Shown here: positions 32,734 to 42,809 of the stretch, in pieces
Layout: each line of letters begins with the position of its first letter
How positions within the stretch are numbered: position 1 is the stretch's first letter
Origin: Aegilops tauschii subsp. strangulata
Lineage: Eukaryota > Streptophyta > Magnoliopsida > Poales > Poaceae
Direction of reading: 5' to 3'
Length of the DNA: 64,000 bases
Assembly: GCF_002575655.3 (NCBI RefSeq)
Contig: NC_053035.3
Span: forward strand, 500,060,601-500,124,600
Position numbers and translations under genes: made by a program
Notes under the pieces: model-generated
The model's database searches: none
Told to the model about the DNA's origin: nothing
What the model saw: only the letters and a program-made list of their open reading frames with translations

Positions 32734-34420
32734 TTTTAATAACTTATTTTAACTCCGGATTTTTTGTGCCCTCATTTGCTATTTTTAATGCATTTACTGA
32801 TTTGTTTTGAGCTAAATGACCCTGAAATTGTAAAGCACTACAAATGAACTCTAAAAAGGTTGAAACTTGGCATGGTATATATCATCATTTCACCCACATA
32901 GCATGGGTAAAAAAGTAGAGAGGGTTACGGCAAAAACTGGATGCACTTCGTGTAAAAACTGGACAATCTCTTTCGAAGTATCGGGGTTTCGGACGAAAAC
33001 TCGTCTGTTACACCGGCACGTCAAAATTTTAATAACTTATTACAATTCTGTACTTTTTTTGCGTTCAGTATGCACCATTCAAAGCCAGGACCTCAACTTT
33101 GAACCCTTTCTGACATAATTTGCTATTTTTAATGCATTTACTGATTTATTTTGAGCTAAATGACCCAGTAATTGAAAAGCACTACAAATGAACTCTGAAA
33201 AGGTTGAAACTTGGCATGGTATAGATCATCATTTCACCCACATAACATTTGCAAAAAGGTAGAGAGGATTACGGCAAAAACTGGATGCATTTCTTGTACA
33301 AACTGGACAATCTCTTTCGAAATATCAGGGTTTCGCACGAAAACTCATCTGTTACACCGGCACTTCAAAATTTTAATAACTTATTACAACTCCGAACCTT
33401 TTTTGCGTTCAGTATGCACCATTCAAAGCCAGGACATCAACTTTCAACCCTTTCAGACATAATTTGCTATTTTTGATGCATTTACTGATTTGTTTTGAGC
33501 TAAATGACCCTAAAATTGAAAAACACTACAAAATGAACTCTGAAAAGGGTAAAACTTGCCATGGTATCATCATTTCACCCGCATAGCATGTGCAAAAAAG
33601 TAGAGAGGGTTACGGCAAAAACTGGATGCACGTCGTGTACAAACTGGACAATCTCTTTCGAAGTATTAGGGTTTCGGACGAAAACTCATCTGTTACACCG
33701 GCAATTCAAAATTTTAATAACTTATTACAACTCCGGACTTTTTTTGCATTCAGCATGCACCATTCAAAGCCACGTCATCAATTTTCAACCCTTTCTAACA
33801 TAATTTGCTATTTTTGATGCATTTACTGATTTGTTTTGAGCTAAATGACCCTGAAATTGAAAAGCACTACAAAATAAACTCTAAAAAGGTTGAAACTTGG
33901 CATGGTATCATCATTTCACCCGCATAGCATGTGCAAAAAAGTAGAGAGGGTTACGGCAAAAACTGGATGCACTTCGTGTACAATCTGGACAATCTCTTTC
34001 GACGTATCAGGGTTTCGGACGAAAACTCATCTGTTACACCGGCAATTCAAAATTTTAATAACTTATTACAACTCCGGACTGTTTTTGCGTTTAGCATGCA
34101 CCATTCAAAGCCACGTCATCAACTTTCAATCCTTTCTGATATAATTTGCTATTTTTGATGCATTTACTGATTTGTTTTGAGCTAAATGACCCTTAAATTG
34201 AAAAGCACTACAAAATGAACTCTGAAAAGGTTGAAACTTGGCATGGTATCATCATTTTACCTGCATAGCATGTGCAAAAAAGTAGAGAGGGTTACGGCAA
34301 AAACTGGATGTACTTCGTGTACAAACTGGACAATATCTTTCAAAGTATCAGGGTTTCGGACGAAAACTCATCTGTTACACCGGCACTTCAAAATTTAATA
34401 ACTTATTACAACTCCAGACG
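32734..34420 (+). repeat. Five-copy 341-344-bp tandem repeat
   Basis: The anchor tttgctattttt occurs at 32775, 33119, 33463, 33804 and 34145, spacing 344, 344, 341 and 341. Each unit carries acggcaaaaactggatg, actggacaatctctttc and ggacgaaaactc, and the last copy is truncated. Short open frames in each unit are the same sequence repeated with frame differences, so they are not conserved proteins. Confidence 0.93.
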
Positions 34421-34690
34421 TATTACCAATTTGAATATAATGATAAAACATACTAATATTAAACATAAAAAAAAAATCATTAAAAAATCTATTTTTAAAG
34501 TTAAGTTATTCACAAACTAGTGCTTCACACAAATTTCAAATAATTCAAATTTAAACTATTCAATTTTTTTGTACCTAAAGCAAAAATATTCACAAAGAAA
34601 CCCTAAATACAGCAAAAAACTACTCAGAAATAAATAGAAGAAAATATATAAAGCAGAAAAGAAAAAAACTATATAAAAAATTTATTTGCG
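34421..34690. other. AT-rich CACTA interior
   Basis: Very A-rich sequence with no recognisable coding or structural feature. Confidence 0.5.
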
Positions 34691-35065
34691 CGCTGCCCAG
34701 TGGGCCTGCTCGGCCTTGGGCGCGGTTATGCAGGCCCATAAGGCCCAGCAGGCTCACAGGGCAGCGTGACAAAGTTATGCCCAGAAGCCTGCTTTAGAGA
34801 GGAGCTCGAAGGAGCAGCCGCGGCTGGGTTTATAAACCAGTGCGGCTGCCCTTCGCTCGGCGAGGTGTGGACTAAACTTTGTGCATCGTGGAACGGGAGC
34901 GCACCCTCTTTAGTACCGGTTCGTGGCTCCAATCGGTACTAAAGGGCGGGTCTTTAGTACCGGGTGGAGCCACGACCCGGTACTAAAGATGGTGCGCTTC
35001 CCGCCGCTCGGGCTGCCAAATTTGACCTTTAGTACCGGTTGGTGGCTCCAACCGGTACTAAAGGC
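34691..35065. repeat. Internal terminal-repeat array of second CACTA
   Basis: Starts with gggcc-rich sequence and a gtttataaacc motif near 34828, then paired TTTAGTACCGGTT units in both orientations from about 34907 to 35065. The arrangement mirrors the internal array of the first CACTA (11981-12345). It sits directly upstream of the TATA box of the gene inside this element. Confidence 0.8.
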
Positions 35066-35070
35066 CTCTC

Positions 35071-35080
35071 CTATATAAAC
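35071..35080 (+). promoter_or_regulatory. Putative TATA box of the CACTA-borne gene
   Basis: ctatataaac lies directly after the last internal terminal-repeat unit and about 30 bp before the GC-rich leader. No other promoter motif is clear. Confidence 0.5.
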
Positions 35081-35099
35081 AGCACTTATGAAAATTTCA

Positions 35100-35510
35100 G
35101 TTAGTTTCTATTGATCTGCTTCGTCGCGCCCGTCCCTGCGCCGCCCCCGTCGCGCGCGCCCCGTCGCCGCTCCAGCCCGTCGCCGTCGTCGCCGTCCCCG
35201 TCATCGCCGCCCCCGTCGCGCCCGCCCCGTCGTCGCCCAGCCCGTCCTCGTCGTTCGCCGCCCCGCGTCGCCGCCCCAGCCCGTCCCGGCCCGTACGTCG
35301 TCGCCGCCCCTGTCGCGCGCGTCCTGTCGCCGCCCCAGCCCGTCCCCGTCGCCTCGCATCGCTGGCCGTCGCCCCGCTGTAAGATCGACCGCCCCGGCTG
35401 GCCCCCTGCCGCTCGCCGGCGGCCTCTGTGCACACAAACACGCACACACACAAGTAAACACACACACAGTACACACACACACAAGTAAACACACACACAC
35501 ACAGACAGAT
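35100..35510 (+). other. GC-rich leader and CA microsatellite
   Basis: CCGTCGCC-type repeats (35130-35380) are followed by a CA-rich run (35428-35505). Position and composition suggest the untranslated first exon of the gene whose coding part starts at 36193. Open frames on both strands here follow the simple sequence and are not believed. Confidence 0.5.
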
Positions 35511-35763
35511 TTTTCTTAATGATTTTTTTTCTGTTTTCTGTTTTTTAGTTTATTATACTTTTAGTTTATATAAATTTAGATTATATATATATATAAATGT
35601 TAGATATTAATGTCAAATGTTAGATGAATTTGATAGAAATATATATTAGATATTAATGTCAAATGTTAGATGAATTAGCTAGATATTAATGTTAGATGAG
35701 TTAATTTTTTATACCTTTTAGTTATAGATGAATTAGATATATTAATGTTAGATGAATTAGATA

Positions 35764-35980
35764 CTCTCTCCGTTTCAGTTTACAAGTCCTATGCGTATAC
35801 CTAGGTTGCCAAATTTATCACCCTAATATAAACTATATAACACAAAAATTATACCGTTTAAAAATAGAACATTTGAAGTTTATATTGGTATATATTTTTT
35901 GTAATATATGACTTGTATTAGGTTGGTCAAATTGACGACCTAGGGGTACACGCACGCCCTGTAAACTGAGAGAGAGGGTG
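35764..35980. mobile_element. Stowaway-like MITE
   Basis: About 217 bp with inverted ends. The left begins ctctctccgtttcagttta and the right in reverse begins caccctctctctcagttta. TA dinucleotides lie on both sides (35762-35763, 35981-35982). It lies in the presumed first intron of the CACTA-borne gene and has no coding capacity. Confidence 0.75.
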
Positions 35981-36192
35981 TATATATATTAAATTTAGGT
36001 ATATGAGATTTGATCATCTAATTAAAATTTTACTATATAACTAGCTACTTTATTTTTAGTACAAAAATTAATAGAACTAGTTTATTTTTAGTATTGCTTA
36101 GTTGAATTAGTTGAATTAATAGAAGTAGTAAGTGTTTAATGTTTCACCTATGAACATAGGAAATATCGTCTAACGACGAAAACGATTTCATT

Positions 36193-39127
36193 ATGTGCGA
36201 ATACTGCGAAGACCAGCACGGCCTGCGCGACGGAAATTTCCTAGTTGATGATAGGCGCTTCAGCATCAAGCTGGATGAGACCTTCGAAGTGTTGGGGAAC
36301 GTAGTAATTTCAAAAAATTTCCAACGCACACGCAAGATCATGGTGATGCATAGCAACGAGAGGGGAGAGTGTCTTCCACGTACCCTCGTAGACCGTAAGC
36401 GGAAGCGTTATGACAACGCGGTTGATGTAGTCGTACGTCTTCACGATTCGACCGATCCAAGTACCGAACACACGGCACCTCTGAGTTCAGCACACGTTCA
36501 GCTCGGTGACGTCCCACGAACTTATGATCCAGCAGAGCTTCGAGGAAGAGTTTCGTCAGCACGACGGCGTGATGACGGTGATGATGATGCTACCGACGCA
36601 GGGCTTCGCCTAAGGACCGCTACGATATGACCGAGGTGGATTATGGTGGAGGGGGACACCGCACACGGCTAAAAGATCAACTGATCAACTTGTGTGTTTA
36701 TGGAGTGCCCTTACCTCGGTATATAAAGGAGGAGAGGAGGGGAGGCCGGCCGGCCCTAGAGGCGCGCCCAAGTGTGGAGTCCTACTAGGACTCCAAGTCC
36801 TAGTAGGAGTTCACCAAGAGGAAGGGAGGGAGAAGGAAGGAGAGGGAGGAAAGGAGGAAAGGGGGGCCGGCCCCCTACTCCAATTCGGTTTGGGCTAGGG
36901 GGCCGCACGCCCTGCCTTGTCCTGCCTCCTCTATTCCACCACTTGGCCCATGAGGCCCAATACTTCTTCCCCCGTATTCCCCTAACTCCCCGGTACTCCG
37001 AAAAATACCCGAATCATTTGGGACCTTTCCGATGTCCGAATATAGTCGTCCAATATATCGATCTTTACGTCTCGACCATTTCGAGACTCCTCGTCATGTC
37101 CACGATCTCATCCGGGACTCCTAACTACCTTCGGTACATCAAAACACATAAACTCATAATACCGATCGTCACCGAACGTTAAGCGTGCGGACCCTACGGG
37201 TTCGAGAACTATGTAGACATGACCGAGACACGTTTCCGGTCAATAACCAATAGGGGAATCTGGATGCTCATATTGGCTCCCACATATTCTACGAAGATCT
37301 TTATCGGTCAAACCGCATAACAACGTACGTTGTTCCCTTTGTCATCGGTATGTTACTTGCCCGAGATTCGATCGTCGGTATCTCAATACCTAGTTTAATC
37401 TCGTTACCGGCAAGTCTCTTTACTCGTTCTGTAATGCATCATCCTGCAACTAACTCATTAGTCACATTGCTTGCAAGGCTTATAGTGATGTGCATTACCG
37501 AGAGGGCCCAGAGATACCTCTCCGACAATCGGAGTGACAAATCCTAATGTCGATCTATGCCAACTCAACAAGTACCGTCAGAGACAACTGTAGAGCACCC
37601 TTATAATCACCCAGTTACGTTGTGACATTTGGTAGCACACAAAGTGTTCCTCCGGTATTCGGAAGTTGCATAATCTCATAGTCATAGGAACATGTATAAG
37701 TCATGAAGAAAGCAATAGCAACATACTAAACGATCAAGTGCTAAGCTAACGGAATGGGTCAAGTCAATCACATCATTCTCCAATGACGTGATCCCGTTAA
37801 TCAAATGACAACTCATGTCTATGGCTAGGAAACTTAACCATCTTTGATTCAACGAGCTAGTCAAGTAGAGGCATACTAGTGACACTCTGTTTGTCTATGT
37901 ATACACACATGTACTAAGTCGCCGGTTAATACAATTCTAGCATGAATAATAAACATTTATCATGATATAAGGAAATATAAATAACAACTTTATTATTGCC
38001 TCTAGGGCATATTTCCTTCACGAAGTGGATACAATAAGTCACAACGACAAGTCTTATTTCGTAATTAAGCATGACTTATGCTTCATTTGCTTCAACTTAT
38101 AATTTCAAATTTTCACTATTCTACTAGCGTATCCCCTGCCATGCAAGAATTTTTGTCTTGGATAAGATAGGTTTCAGTCCTAACAAAACTATGGAGGTAA
38201 AGAGAGTTTACTTGAAGACCGAGCATGGTTATACCTTCAACGTCAAATTATACAATGCAGACACCTACACCTATTTTGAATGCAAAACTTGGCAAGCACT
38301 ATGCAAGGCTTATGCATTTGAGCATGATATGTTTATCACCTTTGATATTCGTCCCGAAGATGATATTGAAGGTAATAAAGACATTTGGGTCGATGTGCAG
38401 ACACCTCCAGTTCTACCATTATGCGAGTTTCTCAACCATATTTATGTCTTCGATATTGTTTATTCAAAAATAGTTGACAACTAATTTCTATTGACAGCTT
38501 ATTTCCATTCAAGCAAACATGTCCAGCGCTTCGTAGACAGGACCGTCCACTGTCCCGGGGCTGAACTAAACTGCGAGGAGATAAGTCATTATGTTTCATG
38601 GCTTGAGAATCTTGATGCTGTCAAGAGAAATTATTTTTCTGAATTTGAAAATCTTAGTACTCAAAACGTGCGACCAATAGTGATCGTATTGAACTACGGT
38701 CACATCTATTTAGAAAAGATGGTAAGATTTTTACTATTTGTCCTCAGTGCATCTTTTGCATACATTATTTTTCAAGCTAAACTTCATTGCTAAGTAATGT
38801 AACTATACGATGTTCTTCAAACAGGGACTCCCGATGAAAGTTGTGCCTCAATGGATCGGTACTAAAGGTCGCATGTCAATGGTTAGCTTACGGCCAAGAC
38901 ATCCTACATTGCACATGAGTGCATTCAGGATTTCTACAACCGAGGAATGCTTAATAGTGAAAGACTGGAGCAAAATTGTGAACGATCGCAGAGAAGTACT
39001 AGGGGGCAGCAATCAGAAGCGCAGCCCACGATTAGGAGACAGGTTCATCTGCATGCTCCAATATGATGAATTAGGAGAGCTATACATGTTCTATGCTATT
39101 TTACCTGAGAGAGAGCACCAGGAGTGA
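36193..39127 (+). pseudogene. Two-domain B3-like protein gene carried by a CACTA element, broken
   Basis: Coding exons are 36193-36289 joined across the solo LTR to 38026-38060, then 38128-38721 and 38825-39127. Junctions are GT-AG and all phases fit (343 codons including stop). The first half has an RIPCHARIF start, a KTEHGYTFNVKLYN strand pair and TWQALCKAY...HDMFITFDI. The second half has KMGLPMKVVPQWIG...MVSLRP and VKDWSKIV...RLGDRFICML. Both follow the pattern of B3 DNA-binding domains (basic strand, W-x-x-hydrophobic, then GD/HD and a Phe or hydrophobic strand). This is by eye and distant. Two lesions are seen: the LTR insertion in exon 1 and an in-frame TAA at 38482-38484. A separate untranslated first exon is inferred. 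Function is unknown, possibly DNA binding. Confidence 0.68.
36290..38020 (-). mobile_element. Solo LTR of a BARE1/WIS/Angela-type Copia element
   Basis: 1731 bp, TGTTGGGGAACGTAG at the left and CTCTAGGGCATATTTCCTTCA at the right. It is flanked by the 5-bp duplication CGAAG (36285-36289 and 38021-38025). No internal region or second LTR is present, so it is the product of recombination between two LTRs after insertion. Its orientation is minus relative to other family members. It splits the first coding exon of the B3-like gene. Confidence 0.95.
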
Positions 39128-39431
39128 TTAGCTAGTTCATGGTCTTAGTACTTGTCCTCTCATGTCCGTGTTCTTCGTCCTGAACTTAATCTCAAAGAGT
39201 GATTTGCTTTTGTGGTCTTATGAACGCTTATAACCTCATGACCATGTTGAACTCGATGATATGTTTGCATCTGGTACAAGTGAATATTTATTCTTTAAGC
39301 TAGTGTTGGTGGTGATTAGATAGCGGTAATGACTATGATGATTAAATAGTGGTAATGACGACTATGATGATTATTAGCTAGCTAGTATACTGTTGTTGGT
39401 GATGATATGATGCAAGAGTCTTTATATTAAT
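39128..39431. other. 3' region of the CACTA-borne gene
   Basis: AT-rich sequence downstream of the stop codon, with short tgatgatta-type repeats near 39300-39430. A polyadenylation site is not clear. Confidence 0.4.
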
Positions 39432-39663
39432 ATGATGATGAGTTATTATATCATTTATGAAAGAAACCGCACATTAGTTTCAATTGGATGGATCCTAGCT
39501 AAGTGATCAAGTATATGTCATATACATATTACTTGATCACTTAGGACGTCCTAAGTGATCAAGTAATATGTATATGGCATATACTTGATCACTTAGCTAG
39601 GATCCATGCATCCAGTTGAAACTAATCTGCGGTACTTTCACCTAATGATTTAACAACTCATTA
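39432..39663. repeat. Nested palindrome (foldback), about 230 bp
   Basis: Arms of about 115 bp meet at gacgtc (39545-39550) with no loop. The inner 80 bp per arm is nearly perfect. Each arm is itself palindromic, for example aagtgatcaag and cttgatcactt around a tatatgtcatata-type centre. The structure could form one long stem or two shorter hairpins. It may be a foldback MITE. Confidence 0.88.
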
Positions 39664-39744
39664 TAATGTAAAAACAATCTCTAAATTAAATTGAAAACAC
39701 AATATTAAATAAAAAATAAAAAAAACCAACCCCCCCCCCCCAAA

Positions 39745-39935
39745 CATTTAGTATCGGTTGGTGTTACCAACAGGTACTAAAGGTCTCCCCGCACCCGGTC
39801 CTGGCTCGTGCCACGTGGTGGCACTTTAGTGGCGGTTCGTGCCGAACCGGTACTAAAGGGGGGGACCTTTAGTCCCCACCCTTTAGTGCCGGTTACAGAA
39901 CCGGCACTAAAGGCGAACCGGTGCTATAGACCGGT
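39745..39935. repeat. Right subterminal repeats of second CACTA
   Basis: Paired TTTAGTACCGGTT and TTTAGTGCCGGTT units in both orientations next to the right CACTA end. A C-run at 39730-39742 precedes them. Confidence 0.8.
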
Positions 39936-39947
39936 TCTGCACTAGTG

Positions 39948-41275
39948 GAGTAGGCCAGGACTAGAGTTCGATTGTCGAACGCCGCACAAGGAGATTGTTC
40001 CCATTAGTGACATTTTTTGAGGGATCCATTAGTGAGATATATTATACTAATATAGAAGGAAAACTAACGTATGTAGACTAGAGAAAAAATGTTTGTAGAA
40101 AGAAAACAAAAATGGAAAATAGGAAAAGGAAATAAAACCAAATAACATAAAGAAATAAAAAATTTAGTAAATAAAAAATGATGTTCGTAGAAGGATACAA
40201 AATGGAAAACAGAAAAAGAAAGTAAAACACAAGGATATAAATTTTTTGAGAAAGCATGTCACACGAACAATAGAATGAATCAAGGAACAACAAAACCTAA
40301 GCAGAAAAAGACATGGATGGTCGGGCGCACACACTGAACCACACACATATATGGATGGCCTCACCACCTCTCCCTATTTGTGCTACACGGTCTATGACAC
40401 ACCTGATCCTGGCTTCCATGTTTCCAATCACCGACAGATAAAAAAGTTGGGCTGTCACATATGAGTAACAATTGAAACAATGGTTCACTCGACGTAGAGG
40501 ATAGGAAATACCGAGCCAAAAACTCTGCCCGCATCATGGTTTTTCATCATGTCAATATTGCTACTAACAAGGAAATAAAGGAACGAATACTAAGACTACA
40601 CACTTGAGACGAGATGGAAGCCCATGACCCATCTCGCCTTCTGGCCGACCAAAACCACATCGGACAAGACAACCCGATGGTCCTACTGGCATAAGTCGCT
40701 ATCAAAAAAGACATGTGGACTATCATATATTGAAAAGTCTAATTTAAAAATACTTATCGTCGTGAATTAAAAATGTAAGAGTAGGTGGGGACTTTAGTTC
40801 CATTATGGAAGGCCCAAGAAGGAGATTTTTCCCATTACGTGATTTTCTAGGGATGCAGTAGTGAGATATATTGTAATAATATAGAAGGAAAACTAACATA
40901 CGTAGACACGAAAAAAATGCTTGTAAAAAGAAAAAAAGGAAAACAGAAAAAATGAAATAAAAACAAATAAACATAAAGAAATGAAAATAGTAATAAGGAA
41001 AATATAATGCTTATAGAAGGATAAAAAGAGAAAACAAACAAATAAACTAAACACAAGGATGAAAAATTATTGAGAAAACATGTCACACAAACGAAAGAAT
41101 GAATAAAGGAACAACCAAACCTAAGCAGAACAAGGCATCGATGGATGGGCCCCACACACCCAATCACACACATATATGGATGGGCTCCCCACCTCTCCTT
41201 ATTCGTGTTACCTGATCTATGACACACCTGATCCTAGCTTTCATGCTTCCAATCACCGTTCGGCAAAAAAGTTGG
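39948..41275 (+). repeat. 830-bp tandem-repeat array, clean copies
   Basis: The anchor gatatatt...actaatatagaagg occurs at about 40036 and 40864, a spacing of 828 bp. The pair near 40425 and 41249 (ccaatcaccg...aaaaaagttgg) is spaced by 824 bp. One full monomer and two partial ones are seen. The third is cut at 41275 by the Athila element and resumes at 58443 in the same phase. No coding frame is shared between copies. Confidence 0.9.
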
Positions 41276-42794
41276 TGATGACCCACAAGTAAGGGGATCT
41301 ATCGTAGTCCTTTCGATTAGTAAGAGTGTCGAACCCAACGAGGAGCAGAAGGAAATGACAAGCGGTTTTCAGTAAGGTATTCTCTGCAAACACTGAAATT
41401 ATCGGTAACAGATAGTTTTGTGATAAGGTAATTTGTAACGGGTAACAAGTAACAAAAGTAAACAAGGTGCAGCAAGGTGGCCCAATCCTTTTTGTAGCAA
41501 AGGACAAGCCTGGACAAACTCTTATATAAAGGAAAACGCTCCCGAGGACACATGGGAATTATCGTCAAGCTAGTTTTCATCACGCTCATATGATTCGCGC
41601 GTTACTTTGATAATTTGATATGTGGGTGGACCGATGCTTGGGTACTGTCCTTCCTTGGACAAGCATCCCACTTATGATTAACCCCTCTCGCAAGCATCCG
41701 CAACTACGAAAGAAGAATTAAGGTAAACCTAACCATAGCATGAAACATATGGATCCAAATCAGCCCCTTACGAAGCAACGCATAAACTAGGGTTTAAACT
41801 TCTGTCACTCTAGCAACCCATCATCTACTTATTACTTCACAATGCCTTCCCCTAGGCCCAAATAATGGTGAAGTGTCATGTAGTCTACGTTCACATAACA
41901 CCACTAGAGGAAAGACAACATACATCTCATCAAAATATCGAACGAAAACCAAATTCACATGACTACTTATAGCAAGACTTCTCCCATGTCCTCAGGAACA
42001 AACGTAATTACTCACAAATCATATTCATGTTCATAATCAGAGGGGTATTAATATGCATAAAGGATCTGAACATATGATCTTTCACCAAATAAACCAACTA
42101 GCATCAACTACAAGGAGTAATCAACACTACTAGCAACCCACAGGTACCAATCTGAGGTATTGAGACAAAGATTGGATACAAGAGATGAACTAGGGTTTGA
42201 GAGGAGATGCTGCTGGTGAAGATGTTAATGGAGATCGACCCCCTCCCGATGAGAGGATCGATGATGATGACGATGGTGATGATTTCCCCCTCCCAGAGGG
42301 ATGTTTCCCCGGCAGAACAGCTCCGCCGGAGCCCTAGATTGGTTTCGCAGGGTTCCGCCTCGAGACGGCGGCGCTTCGTCCCGAAAGTTTCCTTCTGATT
42401 TTTTACAGGGCGAAAGACTTCATATAGCAAAAGATGGGAACCAGAGGCCTGCCAAGGGTCCCACGAGGCAGGGGGCGCGCCCAGGGGGGTAGGGCACGCC
42501 CCCCACCCTCGTGGACAGGGTGTGGCCCACCTCTGGTGCTTTCTTCGCCTAATTTTTTTAATATATTCCAAAACTGACTTCCGTGGAGTTTCGGACTTTT
42601 GGAGTTGTGCAGAATAGGTCTCTAATATTTGCTCCTTTTCCAGCCCAGAATTCCAGCTGCCGGCATTCTCCCTCTTCATGTAAACCTTGTAAAATAAGTG
42701 AGAATAGGCATAAGTATTTGTGACATAATGTGTAATAACAGCCCATAATGCAATAAATATCGATATAAAAGCATGATGCAAAATGGACGTATCA
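41276..42794 (-). repeat. 3' LTR of the Athila element
   Basis: 1519 bp. On the minus strand it starts TGATACGTCCATTTTG. It is very similar to 56934-58442, with scattered substitutions and small indels. Confidence 0.93.
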
Positions 42795-42809
42795 ACTCCC
42801 CCAAGCTTA
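42795..42809 (-). promoter_or_regulatory. Polypurine tract of the Athila element
   Basis: Minus-strand aagcttgggggagt lies against the 3' LTR, the expected start of plus-strand synthesis. The same core also occurs at 44319-44331 and 56377-56389. Confidence 0.8.

Larger units (their letters stand above)
32206..39947 (+). mobile_element. Second CACTA element, no transposase, carries a B3-like gene
   Basis: Left end CACTAGTAGAAAAAGGG, right end in reverse CACTAGTGCAGAACCGG. The 3-bp duplication GAG flanks it (32203-32205 and 39948-39950), and the host repeat monomer continues exactly across it. Subterminal repeats of TTTAGTACCGGTT type lie at both ends and in the middle. It is 7742 bp, of which 1731 bp is a nested solo LTR. 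I see no transposase domain. The only gene is a spliced two-domain gene on the + strand. It would depend on a transposase from a related element. Confidence 0.9.

Noticed and set aside
32734..34420. Regularly spaced repeat considered as a CRISPR-like array
   Set aside because: The units are about 341 bp and contiguous without unique spacers, and the sequence is a plant genome.
32867..34520. A series of 75-84-codon plus-strand frames that look like a gene family
   Set aside because: They are the same part of the 341-bp tandem repeat read in two frames. No start context, domain or frame conservation is seen.
35097..35502. Open frames across the GC-rich and CA-repeat leader
   Set aside because: The proteins consist of simple repeats (Arg/Gly/Ala or Val/Cys) caused by the microsatellite and CCGTCG repeats.
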